Assembly (NCBI GenBank): GCA_019314375.1
Contig: JAFCZJ010000004.1
Coordinates: 1-64,000, forward strand
DNA length: 64,000 bases
Direction: 5' to 3'
Source of the DNA: Deltaproteobacteria bacterium
GTDB taxonomy: Bacteria > Myxococcota > B64-G9
A program made the translations under genes and the position numbers. The notes under the pieces were generated by a model, which saw only the letters and a list, made by a program, of their open reading frames with translations, had not been told where the DNA came from and ran no database searches. Every line of letters begins with the position of its first letter. Within the stretch, counting starts at the first letter, position 1. Below, piece by piece: positions 17,970 to 29,800 of this stretch.

Positions 17970-20069
17970 ATGAGCAGCCTGAAATTTAAGGTCTTTCGTG
18001 GTGGGGACTATTTGTCCACTGAGGAGTTCGATCGTGAAATCATCAAAATCGGTCGGCTTTCCTCCGCCCATTTGCGTTTGGACGATGAGAAGGTCTCGCG
18101 CATCCATGCCGTTGTCGAGGTCTCAGCGGCTGGTGAGATCAATATCATCGACATGGGTAGCGCAGAAGGCACCTTCGTCAACGGCGAAAAGGTAAACAAG
18201 GCCACATTGAGTCACGGCGATGAGATCCAGTTGGGTGATACCCGCTTGGTCTTTGTGGATCCGGCACAGGGGGATGGGGCTGAAGTAGAGGCCGAGGTGC
18301 CTGCCCCGGAAGTCGTGGTTGCGCCAAGCCAAAGCTCTGAGGCATCCACCGTGCAGAATCTGGATCCTATTGCGCCTCCCGCGGATGATGCCTCTTTTTC
18401 AGCACCCGATCTGGGGGAACCCGAGGAAGAAGATCGCGAAGAGGAACCGCCCGTACAGCAGCAGCCCGTAGAGGCACCGCCCGAGGACAAGTATGCGGTC
18501 GCGGCACAGAGCAGTCCGCCCGCGGTCTCCGTGGACTCGCCGGACGATGGCGTTTACGTTCAGGATGATGATGAGCATGATGAGGAGGAGTACGACGAAG
18601 AGGGTGAAGAAGATGAGGAAGTCTTTCACTATCGAGTCTCCTTGCCTCCGCCCAAGGAGCTTGGCGAGTTGGATGACGATGAGCGGGTGTCGCATGAAAA
18701 CTGGGCCTTGGAGGTCCGAAAGCTTTGGGGCACGACTGTATTGGATGTGAAGTACTTCCAATCTGATGAAAAGGAAGTGGTCATCGGTGACGAGTCCAAG
18801 AAGGTGCATTTTTACATACCTTCCGATAACTTGCCGGCACGAGTTTTCCCGGTAGCCAGGGTGGTTGGTGGCGAGGTCGTTTTGTCTTTCAATAAGATGG
18901 CCACGGGCAGTTTGATGGCTCCCGATGGGACGGTAACCGATTTGCAGGATTTGGCTCGCGGTGCTCAAGTGGGTCAGGATCCGGACTTCGGCGGCTGCAG
19001 GACATTCTCCTTGTCACAAGGGGCGGTGGCCACATTGATGTTTGGCAACGTGGGTTTGAGATTCCGTTATCGCTCAAAGCCTGCCGGGTTTTTCTCGAAA
19101 ATGACCGACCGGTTGGACTACACTTTTTTGAACACGCTCTTGCTCATGTTCTTCGTCTTTGCCGCCATGATGGCTACTTTCCACCTGCGTCCCCGATCGG
19201 TGGAGACATCTGAAGAAGAGCTCTACAAGGTACCCGATCGTTTCGTGCAATTTATTCTGACACGACCCAAGCCCCAAAAGAAGGACTTGAACTTTTTGGA
19301 GCGCTTGAAGTCCGACATTGATGGCAAGAAGTCCAAAAGCGCCGAGCGCCACAAGGGCAAAGAAGGCAAGATGGGCGTTCGCGGAAAGCCGGACACAGGT
19401 CGACGCAGTGCGGTGCGTGCCATCAAGATCGACGACAAGGAAGTCGTGGGCAATCGCGGATTGCTGGCAGTTCTGGGCGCTGGTGGCCCCCAGGGTTTGA
19501 GTACGGTTATGGGCGGCTCGGGTCTGGGTGGTGAGTTGGAAGGTGCCATCGGCAATATGTTCGGTTCCCAGATCGGTCAGAGCGGAGGCTTTGGTGGCCT
19601 GGGTCTCAAGGGTACCGGCACGGGCGGTGGTGGCCTTGGCAACACGATCGGCGTTGGACGCCTCGGCACACGTGGACGTGGTGGCGGCCGTTTTGGTTAT
19701 GGCACCGGCGTTTCTCGAATTAAACGGCGTGGTGAGCGCAACATAAACATTTCCGTGGGTCGACCCATCATCATGGGCTCCTTGAGCATGGAGATCATCC
19801 GACGGGTCATTCACTCTCATCGAGATCAAATCAAGTATTGTTATTCCAAAGAATTGACCCGCAACCCGAATCTTGCGGGTAAGGTGACGATTAAGTTCAC
19901 CATCAGTCCCAAGGGCTTTGTGCAATCGTCATCGGTCAGCGCATCGAGCTTGAACAACGCGACGGTTGAAAGATGCATTTCGGGTAAGATCAGGACCTGG
20001 AAGTTCCCCGAGCCCAAGGGTGGCGGCATCGTTATCGTCAACTATCCATTCATCTTGAAATCCCAATAG
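17970..20069 (+). CDS. gltG: FHA-domain transmembrane protein with TonB-like tail, GltG/PglI-like
   Basis: About 699 residues. An N-terminal FHA domain (about 1-100) shows the phosphothreonine-binding signatures GR (28-29) and SRIH (43-46). An acidic linker (about 110-225) and a second cytoplasmic domain (about 230-375) follow. One transmembrane helix lies near 384-404 (NTLLLMFFVFAAMMATF). A periplasmic Gly-rich stretch (about 500-580) leads to a C-terminal AgmX/PglI-type TonB-like domain (about 597-699, IRRVIHSHRDQIKYCYSKEL). FHA domains bind phosphothreonine, so Ser/Thr-kinase control is likely. M. xanthus GltG has the same layout and reaches the outer-membrane parts. GGAGG precedes ATG 17970; a GTG at 17955 is rejected. 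Confidence 0.85.
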   Translation: MSSLKFKVFRGGDYLSTEEFDREIIKIGRLSSAHLRLDDEKVSRIHAVVEVSAAGEINIIDMGSAEGTFVNGEKVNKATLSHGDEIQLGDTRLVFVDPAQGDGAEVEAEVPAPEVVVAPSQSSEASTVQNLDPIAPPADDASFSAPDLGEPEEEDREEEPPVQQQPVEAPPEDKYAVAAQSSPPAVSVDSPDDGVYVQDDDEHDEEEYDEEGEEDEEVFHYRVSLPPPKELGELDDDERVSHENWALEVRKLWGTTVLDVKYFQSDEKEVVIGDESKKVHFYIPSDNLPARVFPVARVVGGEVVLSFNKMATGSLMAPDGTVTDLQDLARGAQVGQDPDFGGCRTFSLSQGAVATLMFGNVGLRFRYRSKPAGFFSKMTDRLDYTFLNTLLLMFFVFAAMMATFHLRPRSVETSEEELYKVPDRFVQFILTRPKPQKKDLNFLERLKSDIDGKKSKSAERHKGKEGKMGVRGKPDTGRRSAVRAIKIDDKEVVGNRGLLAVLGAGGPQGLSTVMGGSGLGGELEGAIGNMFGSQIGQSGGFGGLGLKGTGTGGGGLGNTIGVGRLGTRGRGGGRFGYGTGVSRIKRRGERNINISVGRPIIMGSLSMEIIRRVIHSHRDQIKYCYSKELTRNPNLAGKVTIKFTISPKGFVQSSSVSASSLNNATVERCISGKIRTWKFPEPKGGGIVIVNYPFILKSQ

Positions 20070-20079
20070 GATTCCCAAA

Positions 20080-20676
20080 ATGAAGCGCATCATCCCCATT
20101 GTCGTAGTGTTGGTTCTGGTCTTGGCTGGCCAAGCTTTGGCCGATGAGGCCAAGGGGGAACCCCGAATTCAGAAATTCCAAGAGGTGGAGCGCGGATTCT
20201 GGATGCGGACGACTCTTGGCGCGGCCCTCACCCTCGGTGACGTATTCGGCGACGGAGGCAAGGCGTCCATGCTGCCCGGGCCCCTGGTGACCCTCGAATT
20301 TGGTTATGATCTTGGACAGGTGGCATCATTGCACCTCTGTGTGATGGGTCAACAGATCATTGGCGTTCGAGAACTCACCAACAGGCCGGAAGTAAGCAAC
20401 GATGCCGGGGCCTTGGCCCTAATGGCCGGGGGGCGTTTCAACTTGGTCACCGGCAAACGCCTGGGATGGTTCATTAAGGCCCAGGTGGGTTACATGATTA
20501 CAGCCCCGGAAATGGCGGAATACCAGGCCGGCTTGTTGGTGCAAGGCGGGACGGGGCTTGAGTATGCCACCCAACTCAGGCATTTCTTCGTCGGCCTGGA
20601 GGTTTTTGGCCAATACGATCTGGCCAATTCAGGCATCGGCATCGGCTTAACCCCTACCTTGAAATATACGTTCTAG
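20080..20676 (+). CDS. gltH: Outer-membrane beta-barrel protein, GltH-like
   Basis: 198 residues: signal peptide MKRIIPIVVVLVLVLAGQALA, then a small barrel-like sequence of alternating strands. It ends in a C-terminal aromatic (LKYTF), the usual signal for BAM insertion. ERGFWMRTTLGAALTLGDVF recalls the CglE/GltH group of myxobacterial A-motility barrels. It starts 10 bases after the GltG-like gene, so it is in the same transcript. Position (between GltG- and GltI-like genes) is the same as gltH in M. xanthus. Confidence 0.7.
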   Translation: MKRIIPIVVVLVLVLAGQALADEAKGEPRIQKFQEVERGFWMRTTLGAALTLGDVFGDGGKASMLPGPLVTLEFGYDLGQVASLHLCVMGQQIIGVRELTNRPEVSNDAGALALMAGGRFNLVTGKRLGWFIKAQVGYMITAPEMAEYQAGLLVQGGTGLEYATQLRHFFVGLEVFGQYDLANSGIGIGLTPTLKYTF

Positions 20677-20734
20677 AGTTCCTCAACCCGGCAGGACTTT
20701 TCTATTCCAGTCAAGTGATCCAATAGGGTTTTCT

Positions 20735-20763
20735 TTGATTTCTCATTGGGGTTGGGGTATTAA
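20735..20763 (+). promoter_or_regulatory. Candidate internal promoter for the gltI-like gene
   Basis: TTGATT (20735-20740) and TATTAA (20758-20763) are spaced by 17 bases, within the 167-bp gap before the gltI-like gene. Four of six positions match consensus in each box. Just upstream of the start, CCTC (20817-20820) can pair with GAGG (20833-20836) of the ribosome site, so the leader may fold back on it. Confidence 0.4.
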
Positions 20764-20843
20764 AGCAGAGCATTAAAACCGGCACGATTGGGGCACGGGA
20801 GCCACCTGCCTCAAACCCTCCTTTTTAAGGGAGAGGATCCCCC

Positions 20844-23800
20844 ATGGAAGAACAGATTCGCAATTATCAGAAGATCCTCAAAGCAAACCCTGTCGATGGC
20901 CCTGCATTCAACGCCCTCGAGGAGATTTATCAGGGCCAGGACCGATGGCGTGACCTGGTGGGGATGTACGATAATCGCCTGCAGCAAGCCCAGGATATGA
21001 CCCAGCTCAAGGCATTGCTCGAAAAATGCGGCAATGTTTGGTTTCAGAAACTTGGGGATTTGCCCAAAGCCAAGGCCAACTATGAGCAATTGTTGCGTTT
21101 GCAGCCCGAAAACCGGGCGGCCCTGGGTGGACTGGAAGCGGTCTTCAGCAAGCGTGGTGACCACAAACTTTTGGCCGATGTGCTTGAGCAACAGGCCGTT
21201 GCAACTGAAGACAGTGTCGAACGGGCTGATTTGTACACCCGATTGGGGCATCTGTACTTGGAGAAAATCAAGAGGCGAGACAAGGCCTTGGTGGCTTGGG
21301 GGCATGCTCTGGCGGCCGATGCCAAACGCATAGATGTCGTGGAGGCTTTGGGCTCCGTGTATCTTGATTTCGCCTCTTTCGGCAAGGTGTTGGAGCTGCT
21401 GGACAGGGAACGAGAACTGGGCGTGGCGGACGATCAATTGCTCGGTGGAAGGTATCTAGATCTGGGTCGGCGTTTGTTGGAAGAGCCCCTTAAGGAAGAT
21501 ACCTGTCGGCAGGCTTTGTCCAGCGCATCAGAATTGCTGGAAGACAAGACTGAGATCCAGAAACTTCTCGATGAATTGGAGAGCAACAAGGCCAATTGGG
21601 AAAAGCGGATCAAATTTTTGCGTGTGGCAGCGGTGGAGGCCCCTGACAAAGGTCGGGCGGTGGACCTATACCGACAAATTGCCGAGATATATTTTTTGCA
21701 GGGCGGTCACGAAAAAGAAGTTGAAGACAATTTGGATAAGTGTGCCTTGTTGCAGGCGGGCAACCCCAGACTTCTGTCTTTCATCGAGCAATACTATTTG
21801 CAACGCCGCAAACCCAAAGAGATGCTGGATCGTCTCAACACGGTGTCGACCCGCATCAAAGAGCCGCGTGTCGCCACGGATTTGCTGGAACGGATCGCCA
21901 TGTTGACCGCGGTCCATCTGCAGGACCGCAAGGCGAGTATTGAGGCCTATCAACGAATCCTCAAGATCGATGCAGGTCATTCGTCTGCGGTGGCCTCCCT
22001 GGTTGAGTACCACCAGGAAGAGGGCCGGTGGGCAGAGGTGGTTGATCTGCTCAAGGCGCAGGTGGACCGACAAATCGAGCCGCGGGCCAAGGCTGAGGCC
22101 CTGTTGCAGATTGCCCAAATCACCGCGGAACAGCTCAAGGATCCTGAAGCGTCCCAGTTCATGTATGAAGAGATTCTTCGGCTCGACTCGGGCAACCAGG
22201 CCGCAGCTCAAGCCCTTGCGCGAATCTATGAGAAGGCGAAGGATTTCAATGGCCTGATCCAGTGCCTGGAGATCCTGGTCGAACAGACCCACGATTTGAA
22301 CGAGCGCATCACCTTGCTGGAGCGGATGGCCGAGATTCATGACGGCAAGCGAGAGGACCCGGTTGCGGCATTCAAGACCTGGATGTTGGTGCTCTCCATT
22401 GACGCCGGGCGCAAGAAGGTATTGAAGGAAGTGTTGGCTCTGGGGGAGAAGACAGGACGGTTTCAAGAGTTGGCGGCTGCGCTGCAATTGATCGTTGCCA
22501 AGAAGGCGATCGAGGGAAAGGCTCTGCTGGAAGTCATGACGATTTTGGCACAGACCTACGAGACGCGCCTCAACCAACCGGACCTGGCCAGCAAGGTATA
22601 CCAAGACATCCTCGATGTGGACGAGAGCAACATGCCCGCGCTGGACGCATTGGAGCGTTTACAGGGTGCCAGTGGCGGCAGTGTGGAGCTTATCGGCATC
22701 TACAGCAAGCAGTTGGAGTTGGTGCGCTCTGGTGAGAAGAAAAAGGAGTTGCTGTTCAAGTTGGCGACGATCTTTCAGGATCGGATGGCTGATTTCAAGC
22801 AGGCCATTGATGCTTACAACCAGATTCTGGAGCTGGATGACAAGGAGCCGATGGCTTGGGCAAAGTTGGCCGAGCTTTACGAGCAAGATGGTCAGTGGGC
22901 CAAGGCCACCGAAGCACTTGAGCAAAGCCTGAGCGGCACAAGCGATCCTGAGCGAGTTCTTGGAAACAAGTACAAACTGGCCTCCATTTACGAGCAGCGC
23001 TTGAATGACACGGAAAGGGCATTGTTGCTATGCAGTGAAATACTCGCCATCGACCAGGTGCCCCCCCAGCTGGCGGCTGATACGGTCACCATTTTGGAGC
23101 GTCTCCAGGGCCGAGGCGTGAGCCCCTTGCGCATTGCAGAAATTTTGCAACCTTACTACGCATTGAGCGGTGACTGGCGCAGGCATATTGACATGTTGGA
23201 ATTGCGTCTGGAGGGATGTGCCTCGCCCGAAGAGCGTGTTCAGTTGCTGCAGCGGGTTGCTCAGGTATATGAGGATGAGTTGGATCAGAGGGAGCTGGCC
23301 TTTGGTGCTATCGGAAGGGCGTTTCGGCAGCTGCCGGAAGACGAAGAACTACTTCAGCAATTGAGTCGCTTGGCTGCAGAGACAGGCCATATCGAAGACT
23401 TGGCCTTGACTGTCGAGCAGGCAATGGAACGCTCAGACGACCCTGATTTGGTGGTGTCTTTGAGCCGTATGCTGGCCGGTTTGTATCGCGATCAGCTGAA
23501 GCGGCCCCAGAACGCAATGGCATGCTTACAGCGCATTCTGGGCTACGTGCCCGATGACCGTGAATCACTGGTGGGCTTGACCGATCTTTTCGCGGACATG
23601 CAGAGCTGGCACGAGATGGTGGATGTACTACGCAAGCGAATCGAGGGATCCGAAGATGAGGCTGAGCGCAAAGAACTGATGAAGCGATTGGCGCAGGTGA
23701 CCGAGGAGGAATTGCACGACAGGCCTTCGGCCGTCGCCATCTTCGAGCAGTTGCATGAGGAGGCGGGTGATCAGCTGGACGTGCTTGAAGCTTTGTCTGT

Positions 23801-26800
23801 CTTGCTGGAGAAAGAGGGACGCTGGCCGGACCTGGCGGAAGTCTTGGATAAAATGGTTTCCTTGGTGCCACAGGATGAGGCGTCTGAGCTCAATCTGAAG
23901 CTGGGTCGTGTGCGCGCCGAGCGCATGGAGGACAGGGAACACGCTGTGGAGCACTATCGCAGCGCCTTGGCTGAGAAGCCTGATGATGAACGAGCGGTTG
24001 AGGGTTTGGAGTCTTTGCTGGGCAGGCCTGATTCGGCGCCGGCCGCAGCCGAGATCCTGGTGCCCATTTACGAGCAGCGTTCCGATTGGGCTGGATTGGC
24101 GCGAGCTCTTGAGGTTCGTGCTGATATTGCAACGGAGCTCAATGAGCAGGTAGAGCTCTACAAGCGGATTGCTGAAATCTACGAGAGACAATTGGATGAG
24201 CCTGAGCGGGCCTTCGTTGCCCTCCGGCAGGCCTTCAGGGCGGACTCTTCAAGTCAGGAGTTGTTGCAGGTGATGCAGCGGCTGGCCGAGAAGTCGAATG
24301 CCTACGAACAGTTGACTGCAGCCCTTGAGGAGGCGGTGAGTCAGGAAGGTGGCGAGCAGGAGCAGCAGGTGTTTCTCTTGCAATCCCTGGCGACCTTATA
24401 TCGAGATGTGCTCAAGCGCAGTGACTTGGCCGCTTCAAGCTTGCGCAGACTTTTGGATGTGCTCCCCGAGCATGCCGCCACCTTGGCTACCTTGGAGTCG
24501 ATGTATCGAGAATCTAAATCCTACAAGGACTTGGCCTGGGTTCTTGAGAAGCAAGCGAAAGCGGCTTCCGATAACGAGGTGAGGCGTGATTTGCTGGTGC
24601 AGGTCGCGCAGGTACGCGAGGAGCAGTTGGGCGATCTGGAAGGTGCCGTGGCGGCCTTCCAGCAAGTGTTCGAGATGGATTCCGATGATCTGCATGCGGC
24701 CAAGCAGCTCGATCGTTTATTCCAGGCGACCAATCGTTGGTCTGATGCGGCCGAGCTGTTGCCAAGGCTGGCTGAGTTGTCCAAGAATGTGATTGGGGTC
24801 ATTGAGTACAACAGCCGGTTGGCAGAGATATATATCGACCGCTTAGACGATCCTCGGCGGGCCGTGCAGATTTTGAATCAGATTCTTGGAACCAAGGCCA
24901 ATCATCCCGAGACCGTGGCTTTGTTGGAGAGATTGCTGGCTGACGAACGCTGTCGACTGCCGGCTGCGGAGGTCTTGGATGGTGTGTACCGTTCCATGGC
25001 GGAATGGCGGAAGCTGGCTGCCATTTTGGAGATGCGCCTTGCCGGCGTTACCGATACCGCCGAGCGTATGGTTTTCTATGGCCACTTGAAGGATCTGTAT
25101 GAAAACCGAATCGGTGAAAGCGCGTTGGCATTCAACGTGGCCGCCAGGGCCTTTCGTGAACAACCCCAAGATGAGGGTGCGCGTAAGGATTTGGTTCGCT
25201 TGGCCGAGCAAAGCGACTTTTTTGATGAATTGGTTTCCGTCTATCAGGACGTTGCCGATCGCCATGTGGGCACCGATTTGGCCCTCGCTCTGCGCAAGCA
25301 GATCGCCTGGATCGAAGAACGGCATCTGAACAAGCGCGCTGAGGCCATTTCTCAATGGGAGAAACTGCTTGAGACCAACGAGGCTGAACCGGAGGTCCTC
25401 TCGGCATTGGAACGCTTGTATCGTGAAGAAGGCAGTTTTGAGAAGTTGGTGGGTATTTACCAGCGTCAAGTGGATTTGACCGAGGATTCGGATCAGAAGA
25501 AGGCCCTTCTTTTTCAGACCGCTGCCGCCCTGGCTGAGGGCGTTGAGGACATCGATGGTGCGGTGGTTATCTATCAGAGTTTGCTGGATATCGATTCCGA
25601 GGATCGCCGGGCCCTTCTTCTCCTGGACCAATTGCTGAGTGCCGACCATCGATGGGCGGACCTCGCGCCTGTGTTGGAGAAGGAAATCGTTCTGGATTCC
25701 GGAGAGCCCAGCGAGGGCTCAGAGGAACGGCAGCTTGAACTCTTGTTGCGGTTGGCTTTCGTTCAGATTGAGAAGCTCGATCAGCCGGAAGGTGCTCTCG
25801 GGACGCTAAAAGCCGCCCTTGCGCTCAAGGCGGTTGAGCCAAGAGCGATTGCACAGTTGGAGAGCATGTTGACTGATGCCTCGATTCGGCATCACGCAGC
25901 GGAGTTGCTTGAGCCGGCTTACCGTTTGCAGAAGGACTACAGAAAACTGGTGGCGATCATGGAGGTCAGGCTGGCTGGCCAGGAAGACCAGACCCGACGC
26001 CTGGGCGTTTATCAAGATTTGATGCGCATCTACGAAGAGGAGCTTAGCCAGAAGCCCTTGTCGTTTATGGTGGCTTGCCGGGCTTTCCGCGAGAACATTG
26101 AGGATGATGGGATCAGGCAGGAACTGGAACGATTGGCTCAAGAGACGGGGTCCTTTGAGGAATTGGCGGCCGTTTATGAGGAAATGCTTCCTTCCGCCGA
26201 GGGCGCGGAAGTGGGCACCATCATCGGACGGCGACTCGCCCAGCTGAATGAGGCCCACCTTCAAGACAAGGACGAGGCAGTCAGTCAATGGCGGCAGGTG
26301 CTTGCCAATGATCCCGATGACATGGAGGCCCTGAAGTCCCTGGAACGCCTCTATCGAGAGCGTGCCTCCTTTTCTGAGCTTGTGGGCATTCTTCTCAATA
26401 TGTCGGCCATGGAGGAGGACCTGGATCAAAAGAAGGACATTCTGCACGAGGTGGCGACCTTGATGGAGGAGAGGCTTGGTCGCAACGATGGGGCCATCGA
26501 CGCTTACCGGGAGATGTTGTCCGAGGACCCGGGTGATCTTGCGGTGCTCAAGCTTTTGGATAGGCTGCTGGAACGAGAGGGACGCCACGAGGAATTGCGT
26601 GAGGTTTTAGAGTCTGAGATTCAGCGTGCCGCCACCAGCGAATTGGTTGGACTGAAGTTGCGGTATGCCCAATTACATCGCATGCATCTGGGGGATCCCG
26701 AAGCGGCTGTCAAAATCTTGGCCGGCATCCTCGAAGAAGAATCAGGACAGGCGGATGCCATCGCGGCATTGGTCGAGATGTTTGACGCCAAAGAGGCCAA

Positions 26801-29800
26801 GAAGGATGTGGCCCGGATACTGATTCAGGAGTTGGATAAGGTCGAGGATTGGAAGCACTTGATCGCCGCCTTAGAGTCAGTCTTCGACAACAGCGAAGAT
26901 TTGGACGAACGCAAGGCCGCCTTGCTCCGAATCGCTGGTGTCTACGAGCAACGTTTGGGGCAGAAGGAATTGGCCTTCAACGTGTTGGGGCGAGCATTCC
27001 AAGAGGACCCGACCGACGAGCGCATTCGGCAGGCCCTGGAGAGGCTGGCTGAAGAGACCGAAGAATTCGAAATGTTGGCTGCGGTATACTCCCGTCGACT
27101 CGACGGCCTGGATGACAAGACGGTGGTCTTGGGCATTCATAAGCGATTGGCGCGACTCGCGGAAGAGAGCTTGGGCGATCAGGACAGGGCCTTGGAGAGT
27201 TTGAAATCAGTCATCGTTTTGGACCCCGCGGACACTGACAGTCTGCTGGCCTTGGAGCGACTGTATCGAGCAAGACAAGAAACGGACGCACTGTGTGATG
27301 TGCTTGGGAAACGCGTGAAGCAAATCGATGATGATGCACAGGCATCGGCACTGCTTGGGGAAATCGCTTTGTTGCACGAACAACAGGGCGATTTTGGGGG
27401 TGCCATCAAGGCTTATCGGGACTTATTGGAGCGCCAGCCCGAGGACTTGAATGCCTTGCGTCAACTGGACCGTATGTGCGAACAGCAGGGCCGCCGTAAG
27501 GATCAGGCAGAGGTGCTGATTAAGATGATCGGCTTGCTTGATGCGGCGGGTCAGATCGAGGAGTCGCTGGACCTGCGTTTCCGTCTTGGCCAAATCTATG
27601 AGACTGAGTTCGAAGATCACGACCGGGCGATTCAGCTATACCGGGATATTTTGAAGGCCAATCCGATCCATGAATCCACGGCACAACATTTGGAGTCCAT
27701 GCTGGGAGACGGGCGTTCTTTCGATGGCGCGATCGACTTGCTACATGCTTCATGCGAGAGCACGGGGGATTGGAAAAAGTACTTGGATATTCTTGAGGGT
27801 CAGGTTCGCCAGAGCCGCGTCATGGCACGGCGCCTGGAGTTGATGGAGAAGATTGCCCTTGTCCAGGAAGACCAGATGGGCCTGGCATTCATGGCATTCA
27901 ATACTTGCGTCCGGATGTTTCATGAGGACCCAGCCAATGCCAGAACCAGGGAGCGACTCGAGCGACTCGCGGATAAAGACGACAACCTGGAGGCCTTGGC
28001 TGCGGTTTATGAAGAAGAATTGGACAACATCGAAGAGCCAGAAGTCGGCGCTTCCGTCGCGCTTAAAGTTGCGAAAATCCAGCGGGAACAACTTGAGGAT
28101 GAAGAGGAAGCGATTCGTTTCACTCGTGCAGCTTTGCGTTTTGAGCCACACAATCTGAAGGCGCTGGCGATCCTGGAGGCAACCTACGAAGAAGCTGAAA
28201 ACTGGGACGATCTGGTCGATATCCTGCAGAAGGAGATCGGCTTGGTTTCTGATGCCGAGGATCGGGTGCGGGTGTTTTTCAAGATGGGTACGATCTTGCT
28301 GGAGCGTCTGGAGCAGGCCAGCAAATCCGTGGGCTATTTCAGGCAAGTGCTGGAAAACGATCCCGAGCACATCGACAGTTTGAAGTCCCTGGAGCGTGCA
28401 TTCGCACAGCAAGGCGAGCACGAGTCTTTGCACGAGGTGCTCAAGAGTCGACTCTCCTTGACCGTGGATCCCGCGGAGCGGATTGAGTTGGTGGCCCGGG
28501 TGGCCGATTTGGCGGCCGGTGTTTTGAATAATCCGGAAGAAGCGGTTGAGATGTGGCAGAAGATTCTGGAGGAGGACCCTGGCAGCGAGGACGCTTTTGA
28601 TGCCCTCGATCGCCTGTACGAACGGACTGAGCGCTGGGTGGACTTGGCCAGTTTGATCGATGGTCGAATGAAGAATACGGCTGATCCCGAGCTCATCGCA
28701 GAACTGTCGAGTCGACTGGGCTGGGTGAAAGGGGAAAAGCTAGGCGAGCTCGAAGAGGCCATGGAGAACTGGCAAGAGGTACTGCGCCTCGACCCGAAGA
28801 ACGCCGGTGCCTTGCAGGCGTTGCGCCGTATTTATGCATCCGGCGGCCAGTTTGAGAAATTGTTGGGCGTCTTACGCAAGCTTGTGCCCCTACAGGAGGA
28901 CATGATCGGGGTCAAGCAGATCCGTTTTGAACTGGCCGAGATTCTTGGTGAGAAACTGGAGCGTCGTGGCGAGGCCATCGAGGCAGCCAAGCGTGCTTTG
29001 GATATCGAGCCTCACAGTGCTGAAGAGTTGGGGCGTCTGGGGCGAATATTTGAGGCCAATGAAGCTTGGCAGGATGCAGTCATCGTTTTGGAGCAGAGCG
29101 CGGAGCAGGTGGAGGAGACGGAGCGCAAAGTTGAATTGCTGATACGGGTGGCTGGTTTGTGGAGAGACAAGATCGGCAAGGCCCTGGGGGCGGCGCCCGC
29201 CTACGAGAAGATCCTTGGTCTTGACCAGTCCCATGAGGAGGCCTTTCGGGCCGCTCATGAGATTTATCTCGGCAGCAAGGAGTGGCGTCGGCTAACCCAA
29301 TTGCTTGAGACCCGGCTGACCTTCATTCGAGAACGTCGAGATCGGATGGAGTTGATCAAGGAGATCGCCAGCATTTTTGAGGAGCACCTCGGGCAGAAGG
29401 AAATGGCTTTCGCCAGATACTGCGCGGCTTTTCGAGAGGACTTCACCGATGATGAGGTGCTTGACAAGCTGGAGCACTTGGCGGAGGAAACTGAGGATTA
29501 TGACACCCTGTTAGAGGTTCTGGAGGATGCGACATCGGAGATTAGCGAAGGCCGCCGGGCCGTCGGACTGCTGCAGAAAATTGCGACCCTGTATCAGAAT
29601 CGTTTGGGGGAACCCGAGAAGGCTGAAGAATATTTGCGACGTGCGGTGCAACTGGACGTGGTGGATACCAGCTCTTTGGAGGCCTTGGCGGAGTTGCATG
29701 AGGAACGAGAGCAGTGGGAAGACCTGATTGGTGTATTGGAGAAAACATACGAGCGTAGTGATGAGTTGGAAGATCGCAAGCGTCTCCGTAGGCGAATCTC

